Positions 1 through 8,409 are shown, numbered from the stretch's first letter. The stretch: DNA of 29,271 bases from an uncultured Bacilli bacterium (GCA_934122215.1 CAKOWF010000011.1:1-29271); one strand, 5' to 3'. Notes: generated from the letters alone by a model not told the origin. Made by a program: numbers and translations.

Positions 1-73
1 AGCGAGGGAGGGACTCGAACCCCCGACATATCGGGTATGAACCGATCATTCTAGCCAGCTGAATTACCTCGCC
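1..73 (-). tRNA. Elongator tRNA-Met (anticodon CAU)
   Basis: The reverse complement folds as a complete cloverleaf. It has acceptor GGCGAGG with CCTCGCT, a D stem ATTC/GAAT, an anticodon stem ATCGG/CCGAT around loop TTCATAC, and a T arm with loop TTCGAGT. The anticodon is CAT. The 1-72 pair is G.U and the body closely resembles Bacillus elongator tRNA-Met, which argues against initiator tRNA. The tRNA-Ile2 that also carries CAT cannot be fully excluded. The discriminator base and any encoded CCA lie just outside the window. Confidence 0.95.
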
Positions 74-180
74 ATATGTATGATAGTTCACTAACGGAAC
101 AATATAATGATAACATATTTAAATTTGTTTGACAATACCTGTAAAGTAAAAAAATATAAAAATTTTAGAATATAAATTAA

Positions 181-209
181 TTGCAGTTTTAAATTAATTA
201 TTATATAAT
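181..209 (+). promoter_or_regulatory. Promoter of phosphoketolase gene
   Basis: TTGCAG at 181-186 and TATAAT at 204-209 are 17 bases apart. The Shine-Dalgarno AAGGAG lies at 219-224, eight bases before the ATG at 232. This is a near-consensus housekeeping promoter with a leader of about 15 bases. Confidence 0.75.
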
Positions 210-231
210 TGATATAGTAAGGAGAATAGAT

Positions 232-2595
232 ATGAAACAATATAAAAATGTATTAACAAAAACAGAAGTAGAAAATATTGATAGATACTTTAGAGCAGCA
301 AATTATTTATCAGTTGGACAACTCTATTTAAGAAGTAATCCATTACTTAGAGAACCATTAACTATAGAAAATGTCAAAAAAAATATTGTAGGACACTTTG
401 GAACAGTACCAGGGCAAAACTTTATATATGTTCATTTAAATAGAATTATAAAAAAATATGATCTAAATATGATATATTTATCAGGGCCAGGACATGGTGG
501 TAATGCTATGGTAGCAAACACTTATCTAGAAGGAAGTTATAGTGAAATATACCCTAATATAACAGAAGATATAGAAGGTATGCAAAAACTATTTAAACAA
601 TTTTCATTTCCAGGAGGAATTTCAAGCCATGTTGCGCCAGAAACTCCAGGATCAATACATGAAGGTGGAGAATTAGGATATAGTTTATCACATGCTTTTG
701 GAGCAGTACTAGATAATCCAGATTTAATAGCAGCTTGTGTAGTAGGAGATGGAGAAGCTGAAACAGGACCACTAGCTACAAGTTGGCACTTCAATAAATT
801 TTTAAATCCAAAAACAGATGGTGTAGTACTACCAATACTTCACTTAAATGGATATAAAATTGCTAACCCAACAGTATTTGCTAGAATTCCAGAAAAAGAG
901 TTGATTTCATTTTTTGAAGGATGTGGATATGAACCATATATAGTAGAAGGTGACAATCCTAAAATAATGCATCAAAAAATGGCATATACATTAGATACTG
1001 TAATTAAAAAAATAAAGAAAATTAAAAATGGAGAAAGAAAACCAGTATGGCCAATAGTTATTTTAAAAACACCAAAAGGTTGGACAGGGCCTAAAGAAGT
1101 AGATGGCAAAATGATTGAAAATAGCTTTAGAGCACATCAAGTACCTGTTGTAATTAATGATAATCCAGAAGTTAATTTAAAATTACTAGAGAATTGGTTA
1201 AGAAGCTATAAACCAGATGAATTATTTGATGTAAGCGGTAAATTATTTCCAGAATTAAAAGCTTTAGCTCCAACAGGAGATAGAAGAATGGGTTCAAACC
1301 CACATGCAAATGGTGGTAAATTATTAGAAGAACTAAGAACGCCAGACTTCAGAAAATATGGTGTTAATGTGGAATATCCTGGAAGTATAATTGCTCAAGA
1401 TATGAAAGAATTAGGGGCATATGTAAGAGATGTTATTAAATTAAACGATGATAAAAAGAACTTTAGAGTATTTGGACCAGATGAGGCTTTATCAAACAGA
1501 TTAAACCATATATTTGAAGCAACGAATAGGAAATGGGATGCTAAAACTTTAGATACAGATGAATTTTTAGCTACAGATGGTAGAGTTCTTGATTCATATC
1601 TTTCAGAACATGCTTGTGAAGGATGGCTAGAAGGATATTTATTAACAGGTAGACATGGATTTTTCCATTCATATGAAGCATTTATAAGAATAGTAGATTC
1701 AATGGCAAGTCAACATGCTAAATGGTTAAAAGTTACAAAAGAATTATCTTGGAGAGCTCCTATTGCTTCACTTAACTATGTATTATCAAGTCATATATGG
1801 CAACAAGATCATAATGGATACACACATCAAGATCCAGGATTTCTAAATCATTTAGTAACTAAAAAAGCAGATATAGTAAGAATGTATTTGCCACCAGATG
1901 CTAACTGCTTATTATCTTGTTTTGATCATTGTATCAAAAGTAAAAACTATATTAATGTAATTATTGCTAGTAAACACCCACGTCCTCAATGGTTAAATAT
2001 GGAACAAGCTGTAAAACATTGTACACAAGGTATTGGAATATGGGATTGGGCAAGTAATGATCAAAATAGTGAAACTGATATAGTAATGGCTTGCTGTGGT
2101 GATACTCCAACTCTTGAAACACTAGCAGCTGTATCAATTTTAAGAGACAATTTTCCAGAACTTAAAATTAGAGTTGTAAATGTTGTTGATTTAATGAGAT
2201 TACAATCAAATTTAGAACATCCACACGGATTAACAAATGAAGATTATGATTTATTATTTACTAAAAATAAACCAATAATATTTGCTTTTCACGGATACCC
2301 ATCATTAATTCATCAATTAACATATAAAAGAACAAATAAAGATTTACATGTACACGGATATAAAGAAGAAGGCACAATTACAACACCTTTTGATATGAGA
2401 GTACAAAATGAATTAGATAGATATCATTTAGTAATGGATGCTTTAAAATATTTACCACAATTAGGTAATAGAAGTGCTATACTAAATCAATGGTGTAAAG
2501 ATAAATTAGTAGAACATAAAGAATATATAAAAGAATATGGCGATGATTTAGAAGAAGTAAAAAACTGGACATGGCAAGATTCTATAGAAAAATAA
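232..2595 (+). CDS. xfp: Xylulose-5-phosphate/fructose-6-phosphate phosphoketolase
   Basis: This thiamine-diphosphate enzyme splits xylulose-5-P (and usually fructose-6-P) with phosphate, giving acetyl-phosphate plus glyceraldehyde-3-P or erythrose-4-P, in the cytosol. The 787-residue length is normal for the family. Visible signatures are GPGHGG at 85-90, the long PGGISSHVAPETPGS...HEGGELGYSLSHA block at 127-155, and the cofactor motif GDGEAETGP at 172-180. The start is well set by AAGGAG eight bases upstream and an N-terminus typical of the family (RAANYLSVGQLYLR). The gene stands alone between a strong promoter and a terminator. Together with the transketolase and deoB/deoD genes further along, it suggests a pentose-phosphate bypass that yields acetyl-phosphate. 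Dual versus single substrate specificity cannot be told from sequence here. Confidence 0.97.
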   Translation: MKQYKNVLTKTEVENIDRYFRAANYLSVGQLYLRSNPLLREPLTIENVKKNIVGHFGTVPGQNFIYVHLNRIIKKYDLNMIYLSGPGHGGNAMVANTYLEGSYSEIYPNITEDIEGMQKLFKQFSFPGGISSHVAPETPGSIHEGGELGYSLSHAFGAVLDNPDLIAACVVGDGEAETGPLATSWHFNKFLNPKTDGVVLPILHLNGYKIANPTVFARIPEKELISFFEGCGYEPYIVEGDNPKIMHQKMAYTLDTVIKKIKKIKNGERKPVWPIVILKTPKGWTGPKEVDGKMIENSFRAHQVPVVINDNPEVNLKLLENWLRSYKPDELFDVSGKLFPELKALAPTGDRRMGSNPHANGGKLLEELRTPDFRKYGVNVEYPGSIIAQDMKELGAYVRDVIKLNDDKKNFRVFGPDEALSNRLNHIFEATNRKWDAKTLDTDEFLATDGRVLDSYLSEHACEGWLEGYLLTGRHGFFHSYEAFIRIVDSMASQHAKWLKVTKELSWRAPIASLNYVLSSHIWQQDHNGYTHQDPGFLNHLVTKKADIVRMYLPPDANCLLSCFDHCIKSKNYINVIIASKHPRPQWLNMEQAVKHCTQGIGIWDWASNDQNSETDIVMACCGDTPTLETLAAVSILRDNFPELKIRVVNVVDLMRLQSNLEHPHGLTNEDYDLLFTKNKPIIFAFHGYPSLIHQLTYKRTNKDLHVHGYKEEGTITTPFDMRVQNELDRYHLVMDALKYLPQLGNRSAILNQWCKDKLVEHKEYIKEYGDDLEEVKNWTWQDSIEK

Positions 2596-2616
2596 AGAAC
2601 ATAAAGTTCTTTTTTC
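2594..2616 (+). terminator. Rho-independent terminator of xfp
   Basis: AAAGAAC (2594-2600) pairs with GTTCTTT (2606-2612) around loop ATAAA, followed by more T. The hairpin begins inside the stop codon. Confidence 0.7.
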
Positions 2617-2659
2617 TTTAGAAAATAATAAAAAAACTATTTAAATTATTACAAAATTG

Positions 2660-2668
2660 TGATAAAAT
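2660..2668 (+). promoter_or_regulatory. Extended -10 promoter of pyk
   Basis: TGATAAAAT (TG at 2660-2661, -10 hexamer 2663-2668) lies 31 bases before the start codon. A poor -35 (TTTAAA, 2640-2645) is 17 bases upstream. The Shine-Dalgarno AAGGAAAGAGG is at 2680-2690. Confidence 0.5.
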
Positions 2669-2698
2669 TATGTAGTTGTAAGGAAAGAGGAAGTAAAT

Positions 2699-4111
2699 AT
2701 GAAAAAAACAAAAATTATTTGTAGTATTGGACCAGCTAGTTGTAATCCAGATATAATGGAACAAATGGTAAAAAGTGGTATGAATGTAGCTCGTATTAAC
2801 TTTTCACACGCTACTAAAGAAGAAAAAGAAGGTGTAGTAGCATCAGTAAAAGAAGTAAGAAAAAGAACTGGAGCTAATATAGCAATATTATATGATACAA
2901 AAGGACCAGAATTTAGAAATGGTATGTTAGAAAATGGTGAAATCAACTTAGTTGAAGGAAAAACAATAAGAGTTGTAAAAGAAGATGTACTAGGAAATGA
3001 AGAAAAATTTACAGTAAACCATCCACAAGCTATCGATTCATTAAAAGTAGGAGATGTAATATTACTTGAAAATGGATTAATGAAAATAGAAGTAATAAGT
3101 GAAGATAATGATGGTGGAGTAACTTGCAAAGTAATAAATGGTGGAGTTTTAGGAAACAAAAAAAGCTTAAGTGTGCCAGGAGTTCACTTAGATATCCCAT
3201 TTATTGGAGAACAAGATAGAGAAGATATTATATATGCTTGTGAACACGAAGGAGACTTTATAGCTTTATCATTTGTTTCAACAAAAGATGATGTACTAGC
3301 AGCAAAAGAAATTCTAAAAGAACATAATAGAGAAGATATGAAGATTATTTCAAAAATAGAAAGCACTACAGGAGTAGAAAATTTAGATGAAATAATTGAA
3401 GTAAGCGATGGTATAATGGTAGCTAGAGGAGATTTAGGTGTTGAAGTTCCTATGGAAGAATTACCATTCTTAGAAAAATTAATGATAAAAAAATGTCGTG
3501 AACAAGGAAAAATTTGTGTTGTAGCAACTGAAATGCTTGAATCAATGAAAAAATCAGCAAGACCAACTAGAGCAGAAGTATCAGATGTAGCATATGCTGT
3601 TATGTCAGGTGCAGATGCCGTTATGTTAAGTGGTGAAACAACTATGGGTCATTATCCAATTGAAACAGTAAGATATATGGCTAATATAGCTGAAAATGCT
3701 GAACATCACAGTGAAATACATCCAGAATTTGAGTATAAAAAACAAATTGGCATTACTCAAACAATAGCTAATAGTGTTGTTGAAAGCGCTAATATGTTAA
3801 ATGCTAAAGTTATAGTAGCAGCTACTGTATCAGGATTTACAGCAAGAAAAATAAGTAATTTAAGACCAAATTGTCCTGTATTAGCAGCTTGTCCAGATGA
3901 AGCAGTATGTCGTTCTTTAGCTCTTAACTGGGGTGTATATACAACGTTTGTTCCAATGTTAAATACAACAGATGAAGTAATAGAACAATCAATCAAAAAA
4001 GCAAGAGAATTTGTAGCTATGCAACCAAAAGATATTATTGTTGTAACTGGTGGTTTCCCTAATAAAGGTGTTAAAAAAACAACAAATTTAATGAAAATAG
4101 AAGAAATATAA
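2699..4111 (+). CDS. pyk: Pyruvate kinase
   Basis: It transfers phosphate from phosphoenolpyruvate to ADP, the last step of glycolysis, in the cytosol as a tetramer. The 470 residues contain KIICSIGPAS near the N-terminus, MNVARINFSHA (28-38), DTKGPE (66-71), the catalytic-lysine region IISKIEST (K219, E221), the metal-binding VARGDLGVE (241-249) and the substrate loop ATEMLESM...PTRAEVSDVA (276-298). The B domain spans roughly 70-165. The protein ends after the allosteric C domain and lacks the extra PEP-utiliser-like C-terminal domain found in Bacillus and many other Bacilli. The gene has its own promoter and terminator and is not in an operon with xfp, although the two enzymes share central carbon flux. 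Confidence 0.98.
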   Translation: MKKTKIICSIGPASCNPDIMEQMVKSGMNVARINFSHATKEEKEGVVASVKEVRKRTGANIAILYDTKGPEFRNGMLENGEINLVEGKTIRVVKEDVLGNEEKFTVNHPQAIDSLKVGDVILLENGLMKIEVISEDNDGGVTCKVINGGVLGNKKSLSVPGVHLDIPFIGEQDREDIIYACEHEGDFIALSFVSTKDDVLAAKEILKEHNREDMKIISKIESTTGVENLDEIIEVSDGIMVARGDLGVEVPMEELPFLEKLMIKKCREQGKICVVATEMLESMKKSARPTRAEVSDVAYAVMSGADAVMLSGETTMGHYPIETVRYMANIAENAEHHSEIHPEFEYKKQIGITQTIANSVVESANMLNAKVIVAATVSGFTARKISNLRPNCPVLAACPDEAVCRSLALNWGVYTTFVPMLNTTDEVIEQSIKKAREFVAMQPKDIIVVTGGFPNKGVKKTTNLMKIEEI

Positions 4112-4129
4112 GCCTAAAGGCTTTTTTTC
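4110..4129 (+). terminator. Rho-independent terminator of pyk
   Basis: AAGCC (4110-4114) pairs with GGCTT (4119-4123) around TAAA, followed by a T run. The stem starts within the TAA stop. Confidence 0.75.
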
Positions 4130-4157
4130 TTGACAAAAAATATTCTTATGTTAAAAT
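4130..4157 (+). promoter_or_regulatory. Promoter of polysaccharide deacetylase gene
   Basis: Consensus TTGACA (4130-4135) lies 16 bases from TAAAAT (4152-4157), which carries an extended -10 TG at 4149-4150. It starts directly after the pyk terminator T run. The leader to the ATG at 4250 would be about 85 bases, longer than for most genes in this window. Confidence 0.7.
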
Positions 4158-4249
4158 AAATTCAGAATGAAAATGTTAGTTTAACAAAAGGTAAAAAAAG
4201 TAAAATAGAAAAATTTAATCAAAAATACAATTTATAAAAGAGGTTAATT

Positions 4250-5767
4250 ATGAAAAAGATATTTATTATACTATCTTTAATTATAGTTGTTATATTAAGC
4301 ATTATAATATACTTTATACATGAAAATAATTTATTTGAAAACAATTATAATGAAATAGTTAAAACAACTAAAAAGATAAATTTATATGATGAAAATAATA
4401 ATATAATAGGTAAAATAGAACCAGATACATATCTATATTTAGAAAATAAATCAAATAAAAAATACAAAATAAAGAATGAAAATTATTATATAGATTTTCA
4501 TAATGTTAAAAAAGACAATGCTGATAATAGTATTAGTCTAAATTACTTTAATGAAGTAATTATTACAAATGAATCATTTGATTTATATAAAGAAAACGTA
4601 AACCAAATACATATTAATAAAACATTAAAATTTAATATATATAAAAAACTTGATGATGGATATCTAATATACTATTTAAATCAATATTTTATTATAAAAA
4701 AACAAGATATAAAGGAAATAATAGTAGAGGGAGAAAATAATAATGCAACTTTTATACCTGTTTTATATTTATGTAAAATAGAAGAAAATAATAAATATAA
4801 TGAATCACTAAAAAAATCAAAATATAATGAAATTATCAACTATTTAAATGAGCAAAAAGTAAATTATATTAATATAGATGAATATAATGACTGGATAGAT
4901 GGTAGAATTGTGTTACCAAATAATAGTATTTTATTAATAAGTGATGTAGAAGATTTGAAAAATAATATATATTATATAAATGACATTAATATAAATAATA
5001 AATCAAGTATAAAAAATGCTAAAAATGCATATAAAATAAATAATAACATTAACATATCGGATATTAAATTTATGCTAAAGGGATTAGATATTATTGACAA
5101 AAATATCAATGATAATAAATTTGCTTTATCAATACCAGTCTTAAATTATCATTTCTTTTATGCTACAGGCGAAAATTGTCATGAACGAATATGCTTAAAT
5201 ATTAAAAAATTTGAAGAACAATTAAAATATCTAAACGATAATGGATATAAAACTTTAACAATGAGAGAATACATTGATTGGTATAATAAAAAAATAGAAT
5301 TACCGGAAAAATCAGTATTATTAACTGTAGATGATGGAGCATTTGGAACTGATACTCATTTACCAAATTTACTAAATAAATATCAAATACATGCAACACT
5401 ATTTTTAATAACTGCATGGTGGCCAAAAGAAAAATATATATCTCCATATTTAGAAATAGAATCACATGGTGATGATATTCATATATTAGGTAACTGCGGA
5501 AAAGAAAAATTACTTTGTCTAAATAAATTAGAAAAAGTACAGGATTTAAAGAAATCTATAAAAAAATTAAATACTTCTCAAGCTTTTTGTTATCCATTTT
5601 ATAAGTATGATAATCTTAGCATTGAAGCAGTTAAAGAATCTGGATTTGAGGTTGCTTTTGCTGGAGGATTTCATAAGTCGAGTAGAAATAGTAATAGATA
5701 TTTAATACCACGATATCCAATATATGACGATATAACAATGAATGAATTTATAAATATGATAAAATAG
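4250..5767 (+). CDS. Membrane-anchored polysaccharide deacetylase (NodB family)
   Basis: A probable cell-surface carbohydrate esterase of the NodB/CE4 type, removing acetyl groups from peptidoglycan or another surface glycan. Residues 4-23 form one transmembrane anchor, so the rest should face outside. The C-terminal catalytic domain (about 293-505) shows IPVLNYH (295-301), TVDDG (359-363, usually TFDDG; it holds the metal/catalytic Asp pair), a metal-histidine motif ESHGDDIH (H406, H411) and FCYPFYKYD (446-454, usually FAYPxG). Residues 168-235 look like a worn copy of the first third of the same domain: IPVLYL, a helix, a YLNEQKVNYINIDEYNDW stretch, then ILLISD without the DDG. Residues 38-85 may be a small SH3-like beta domain. 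Start: ATG with AGAGG upstream. Substrate unknown. Confidence 0.85.
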   Translation: MKKIFIILSLIIVVILSIIIYFIHENNLFENNYNEIVKTTKKINLYDENNNIIGKIEPDTYLYLENKSNKKYKIKNENYYIDFHNVKKDNADNSISLNYFNEVIITNESFDLYKENVNQIHINKTLKFNIYKKLDDGYLIYYLNQYFIIKKQDIKEIIVEGENNNATFIPVLYLCKIEENNKYNESLKKSKYNEIINYLNEQKVNYINIDEYNDWIDGRIVLPNNSILLISDVEDLKNNIYYINDININNKSSIKNAKNAYKINNNINISDIKFMLKGLDIIDKNINDNKFALSIPVLNYHFFYATGENCHERICLNIKKFEEQLKYLNDNGYKTLTMREYIDWYNKKIELPEKSVLLTVDDGAFGTDTHLPNLLNKYQIHATLFLITAWWPKEKYISPYLEIESHGDDIHILGNCGKEKLLCLNKLEKVQDLKKSIKKLNTSQAFCYPFYKYDNLSIEAVKESGFEVAFAGGFHKSSRNSNRYLIPRYPIYDDITMNEFINMIK

Positions 5768-5792
5768 AAGTACTAAAATACTTTTATTTTTT
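5768..5792 (+). terminator. Weak terminator after deacetylase
   Basis: AAGTA (5768-5772) and TACTT (5779-5783) form a short AT-rich stem around CTAAAA, directly after the TAG stop and followed by a T-rich tract. The stem is short, so read-through is possible. Confidence 0.45.
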
Positions 5793-5801
5793 TAATCTTT
5801 A

Positions 5802-5830
5802 TTGACGAACGTATGTTTATGTGATAATAT
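5802..5830 (+). promoter_or_regulatory. Promoter with overlapping LexA-type box
   Basis: TTGACG (5802-5807) and TAATAT (5825-5830) are 17 bases apart. The spacer carries CGAACGTATGTTTA at 5806-5819. This matches 13 of 14 positions of the Gram-positive LexA/DinR box CGAACRNRYGTTYC, differing only in the last base. A repressor bound there would cover the -35 and spacer, the normal layout of an SOS-repressed promoter. No lexA gene lies in this window, so regulation is inferred. Confidence 0.55.
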
Positions 5831-5886
5831 AATAATTGATAAAGAGATGAAATTTAATTTTGTTTAGTCTTTTACTTTAAAATAGT

Positions 5887-5934
5887 TATAATTTGTGTTA
5901 GAATTAAATAGATAGTATTCACTATTTATCTAAC
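5887..5934 (+). promoter_or_regulatory. Second -10 and leader hairpin before DUF1016-N gene
   Basis: A TATAAT at 5887-5892 with only a weak -35 may be a second promoter. It is followed at once by an imperfect inverted repeat: GTTAGA (5897-5902) pairs with TCTAAC (5929-5934), and TAAATAG (5905-5911) pairs with CTATTTA (5922-5928), with a two-base bulge and a 10-base loop. It has no T tract and sits just before the Shine-Dalgarno AAAGGAAG. It is therefore an operator or a leader structure rather than a terminator. Confidence 0.4.
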
Positions 5935-5951
5935 ATGAAAGGAAGAAAATT

Positions 5952-6407
5952 ATGAATGAACAAATAAATAATGAGATTGAACTTTTTTTAAGTAAAAAAA
6001 TAAAACAGAAAGATGTAATAAATTTATTTTATAAAATAGGCGAAATATTAACTGAGAATAAAGCTAATTACTATCAATTAATATTGTTAGATTCATATCT
6101 TAGAAAAAAATATGGTTTAGTAATATCTTTATCTAAGAAGAATTTAATAAAAATACAAAAATTTTATAAAATTAGTAAAAATATTAATATAAATAAGTTG
6201 AATAAGATTGATTGGAATAGTTATTTAATAATATTAAACAAAGAAAACTATGAAGAATTAATTGATATGTGTATCGAAGAAAAATTAAATAAAAGAGAAT
6301 TGGAATATTATATAAAAACAGGAAAAAAAATTCATATTACAATGAGATATAATGATCCAGCTACAGATGAATTTTTAAAATTACAAGAAAGTCTAATAAA
6401 ATTATAA
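5952..6407 (+). CDS. Stand-alone DUF1016 N-terminal-like protein, SOS-type promoter
   Basis: A 151-residue protein with no membrane or secretion signal. From memory of the DUF1016 N-terminal domain (the helical part of YhcG-type PD-(D/E)XK proteins), the order of features fits well: VINLFYKIGEIL (about 23-34), then YLRKKYGLVISLSKKNLIKIQKFY (about 49-72) like the family's Y.G...fS.rNL..mr.FY, then WNSYLIIL and a final MCIEEKLNKRELEYYI helix. The C-terminal nuclease domain of YhcG is missing; only about 30 residues (KIHITMRYNDPATDEF) follow. It is read from a promoter with a LexA-like box and ends 34 bases before deoD, which has its own promoter. Likely a small DNA-binding or adaptor protein expressed in DNA damage; the function is not known. 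The domain match was made by eye. Confidence 0.7.
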   Translation: MNEQINNEIELFLSKKIKQKDVINLFYKIGEILTENKANYYQLILLDSYLRKKYGLVISLSKKNLIKIQKFYKISKNININKLNKIDWNSYLIILNKENYEELIDMCIEEKLNKRELEYYIKTGKKIHITMRYNDPATDEFLKLQESLIKL

Positions 6408-6413
6408 AAAAAA

Positions 6414-6422
6414 TGATATAAT
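6414..6422 (+). promoter_or_regulatory. Extended -10 promoter of deoD operon
   Basis: TGATATAAT: TG at 6414-6415 and -10 hexamer 6417-6422. There is no recognisable -35. The start codon is only 20 bases downstream, so the leader would be about 13 bases. Confidence 0.6.
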
Positions 6423-6441
6423 ATTGTTAGGATGTGATAAT

Positions 6442-7143
6442 ATGACAGCTCATAATGAAGCAAAAATAGATGAAATAGCTAAAACAGTTTTAATGCCAGG
6501 TGATCCTTTAAGGGCAAAATATATTGCTGAAACATATTTAAAGAATATAAAATTAGTTAATCAAGTAAGAGGTATGTTAGCATATACTGGAACATATAAA
6601 GGAAAAACTTTAACAATAATGGCTTCTGGAATGGGAATGCCTAGTATTGGTATTTATTCATATGAATTATTTAAATTTTATAATGTCGATAATATAATTA
6701 GAATAGGATCAGCAGGTTCTTATGTAAAAGAATTAAATGTTAAAGATTTAGTAATGGTAGATAATGCTTATTCAGATAGTAGCTTTGCTTATGTTCAAAA
6801 TGGATTCCTATTAAACCATATTGAAAGTGATAAAAGTATTGATGAAGTGATTAAAAATACAGCAAATGAACATAATATAAATATAAAATTAGAAAATATA
6901 TATTCAAGTGATGTATTTTATCACGATAAAGAAATTGATTTTGTAAAAAAATATAATTTAAAAGCGGTAGAAATGGAATCATTCGCTTTATTTCATAATG
7001 CAAAAGCCTTGAATAAAAAGGCAGCATGTTTATTAACAATATCAGATAGTTTTGTAACAAAAGAAGAAATGACTAGTGAAGAAAGACAAAATTCATTGAA
7101 TGATATGATAACTTTAGCACTTGAAACAGCAATAAAATTATAA
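6442..7143 (+). CDS. deoD: Purine nucleoside phosphorylase, DeoD type
   Basis: Phosphorolysis of purine (deoxy)nucleosides to base plus (deoxy)ribose-1-phosphate; cytosolic, hexameric in the family. The 233 residues follow E. coli DeoD closely: H4 of the MTxHN start, GDPLRAKYIAET (20-31, phosphate-binding R24), RGMLAYTGTYKG (43-54), RIGSAG (R87, S90), VEMES (177-181, ribose-binding Glu) and the catalytic Asp in SDS (D202; the E. coli site reads SDH), then ERQ (214-216). The start is ATG 6442 rather than the in-frame TTG at 6424. The protein then begins MTAHNEAK as in homologues, and the AGGATGTGAT ribosome site is correctly placed. First gene of an operon with the two M16 peptidase genes. Its product enters the pentose pool through deoB (24051-25208). 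Confidence 0.96.
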   Translation: MTAHNEAKIDEIAKTVLMPGDPLRAKYIAETYLKNIKLVNQVRGMLAYTGTYKGKTLTIMASGMGMPSIGIYSYELFKFYNVDNIIRIGSAGSYVKELNVKDLVMVDNAYSDSSFAYVQNGFLLNHIESDKSIDEVIKNTANEHNINIKLENIYSSDVFYHDKEIDFVKKYNLKAVEMESFALFHNAKALNKKAACLLTISDSFVTKEEMTSEERQNSLNDMITLALETAIKL

Positions 7144-7152
7144 GGAGGTAAT

Positions 7153-8409
7153 ATGAATTACAGTAAAATAGACAAGCAAAATTACCAAATTCATTTAATA
7201 AAAACAAACAAATTTAAAAAAACAGTGGTAAATATATCATTTAAACAACCTATTAATAATAAAATTGATGTTATTAAAAAAGATATATTGTGTAATTTAT
7301 TAATTTTAGGAACAAAAAAATATAAATCAAGAAGAGAATTAGAAATAAAATGTGAGGATTTATTTGGAGCATCACTTAATATTAAAAATAAAAAAGCAGG
7401 TAGTTATAATTTATTTTCATTGACAGCCTCTTTTTTAAATGATAAATATACTTTAGAAGATACTTGTAATGAATCGATTTCTTTTATTAAAGAAGTATTA
7501 TTTAATCCTTTAATAATTAATAATAAATTTGATGATAAATTAGTCGAAATTGCCAAAAAAGGCTATTTAGAAGATATAAAGAGCATTCAAGAAAATCCAA
7601 ATCAATATAGTGTTACAATGCTGAGAAACTTAATAGCAAAAGAATCACTATATGCTTTTTCACCATATTTTTATATAAATGAAATAAATAATATACAAAA
7701 TAATGATTTAGTTAAAACATATTTTGATATTTTAAATAATAGTCAAGTTGATATATCAATAATAGGTGATGTAGATGAAAAAATACTTCAAAAATTTGAT
7801 AATTTACCAATAAAAGCAAATAAATATAATAATTCAGTCTACGATTTAATAAGCACCAATAATAAGGTAGAAAAGGTAGAGGAAGGAAAATATAGTCAAA
7901 GTAAATTAGTATTGGCATATCAATTAAAAAGTTTAACAGAAACAGAAAAAATGTATGTATCATATATATTTTCGTTTATCCTAGGTGGAAGTAGTGATTC
8001 TTTACTATTTAAAAAACTAAGACAAGATAATTCATTATGTTACTATGCAGACTCAAATTATAATTTGTTTTATCAAATGATTGAAATTAACGTTGGACTT
8101 GAAAGTACTAATTATGACAAAGCTGTTTCATTAATTAAGGTAGCAATAGAAGAAATGAAAAATGGTAATATAACAGATGACGATATAGAAAAAGCAAAAG
8201 TAACTTATATTAATGCATGGAAGGAAATAATGGATAATCCATTATCTATTATAAATATGTATTTATCTCATGAATATTATAATTTAGATTTAGTAGATGA
8301 AAGAATAAAAAAAATTAATCAAGTAAAAAAAGAAGATGTTATCATTCTAGCTAACAAAATAGAATTAAAAGCAACTTATTTATTGAAAGGAATGAATGAA
8401 AATGAATAA
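7153..8409 (+). CDS. M16-family peptidase homologue, YmfF-like, no zinc motif
   Basis: A 418-residue protein with the two-lobe M16 fold (pitrilysin/mitochondrial processing peptidase family). The HxxEH zinc motif is absent from the first lobe, where it would be expected in the first 80 residues. SRRELEIKCEDLFGASLNIKNKKAGSYN (about 58-85) replaces the usual active-site surroundings. It resembles the non-catalytic partner of Bacilli M16 pairs (YmfF beside YmfH). It is translated from a perfect AAGGAGGT site (7142-7149) that overlaps the deoD stop. Its end overlaps the start of the zinc-containing partner, so the two are probably made in equal amounts and work together as a cytosolic heterodimer. 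The peptide substrate is unknown. Confidence 0.85.
   Translation: MNYSKIDKQNYQIHLIKTNKFKKTVVNISFKQPINNKIDVIKKDILCNLLILGTKKYKSRRELEIKCEDLFGASLNIKNKKAGSYNLFSLTASFLNDKYTLEDTCNESISFIKEVLFNPLIINNKFDDKLVEIAKKGYLEDIKSIQENPNQYSVTMLRNLIAKESLYAFSPYFYINEINNIQNNDLVKTYFDILNNSQVDISIIGDVDEKILQKFDNLPIKANKYNNSVYDLISTNNKVEKVEEGKYSQSKLVLAYQLKSLTETEKMYVSYIFSFILGGSSDSLLFKKLRQDNSLCYYADSNYNLFYQMIEINVGLESTNYDKAVSLIKVAIEEMKNGNITDDDIEKAKVTYINAWKEIMDNPLSIINMYLSHEYYNLDLVDERIKKINQVKKEDVIILANKIELKATYLLKGMNENE

Noticed and set aside
129..160. TTGACA at 129-134 as a second xfp promoter
   Set aside because: The nearest -10-like TATAAA is 20 bases away. The TTGCAG/TATAAT pair at 181-209 is much better. The region may instead hold the tRNA promoter on the other strand.
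2668..3159. 163-residue reading frame on the minus strand inside pyk
   Set aside because: It is antisense to highly conserved pyruvate kinase codons, has no ribosome site and has a Ser/Phe/Thr-rich composition typical of a shadow frame.
6424..6441. Upstream TTG start for deoD
   Set aside because: It would place translation start at the -10 and before the ribosome site. ATG 6442 gives the MTxHN family N-terminus.
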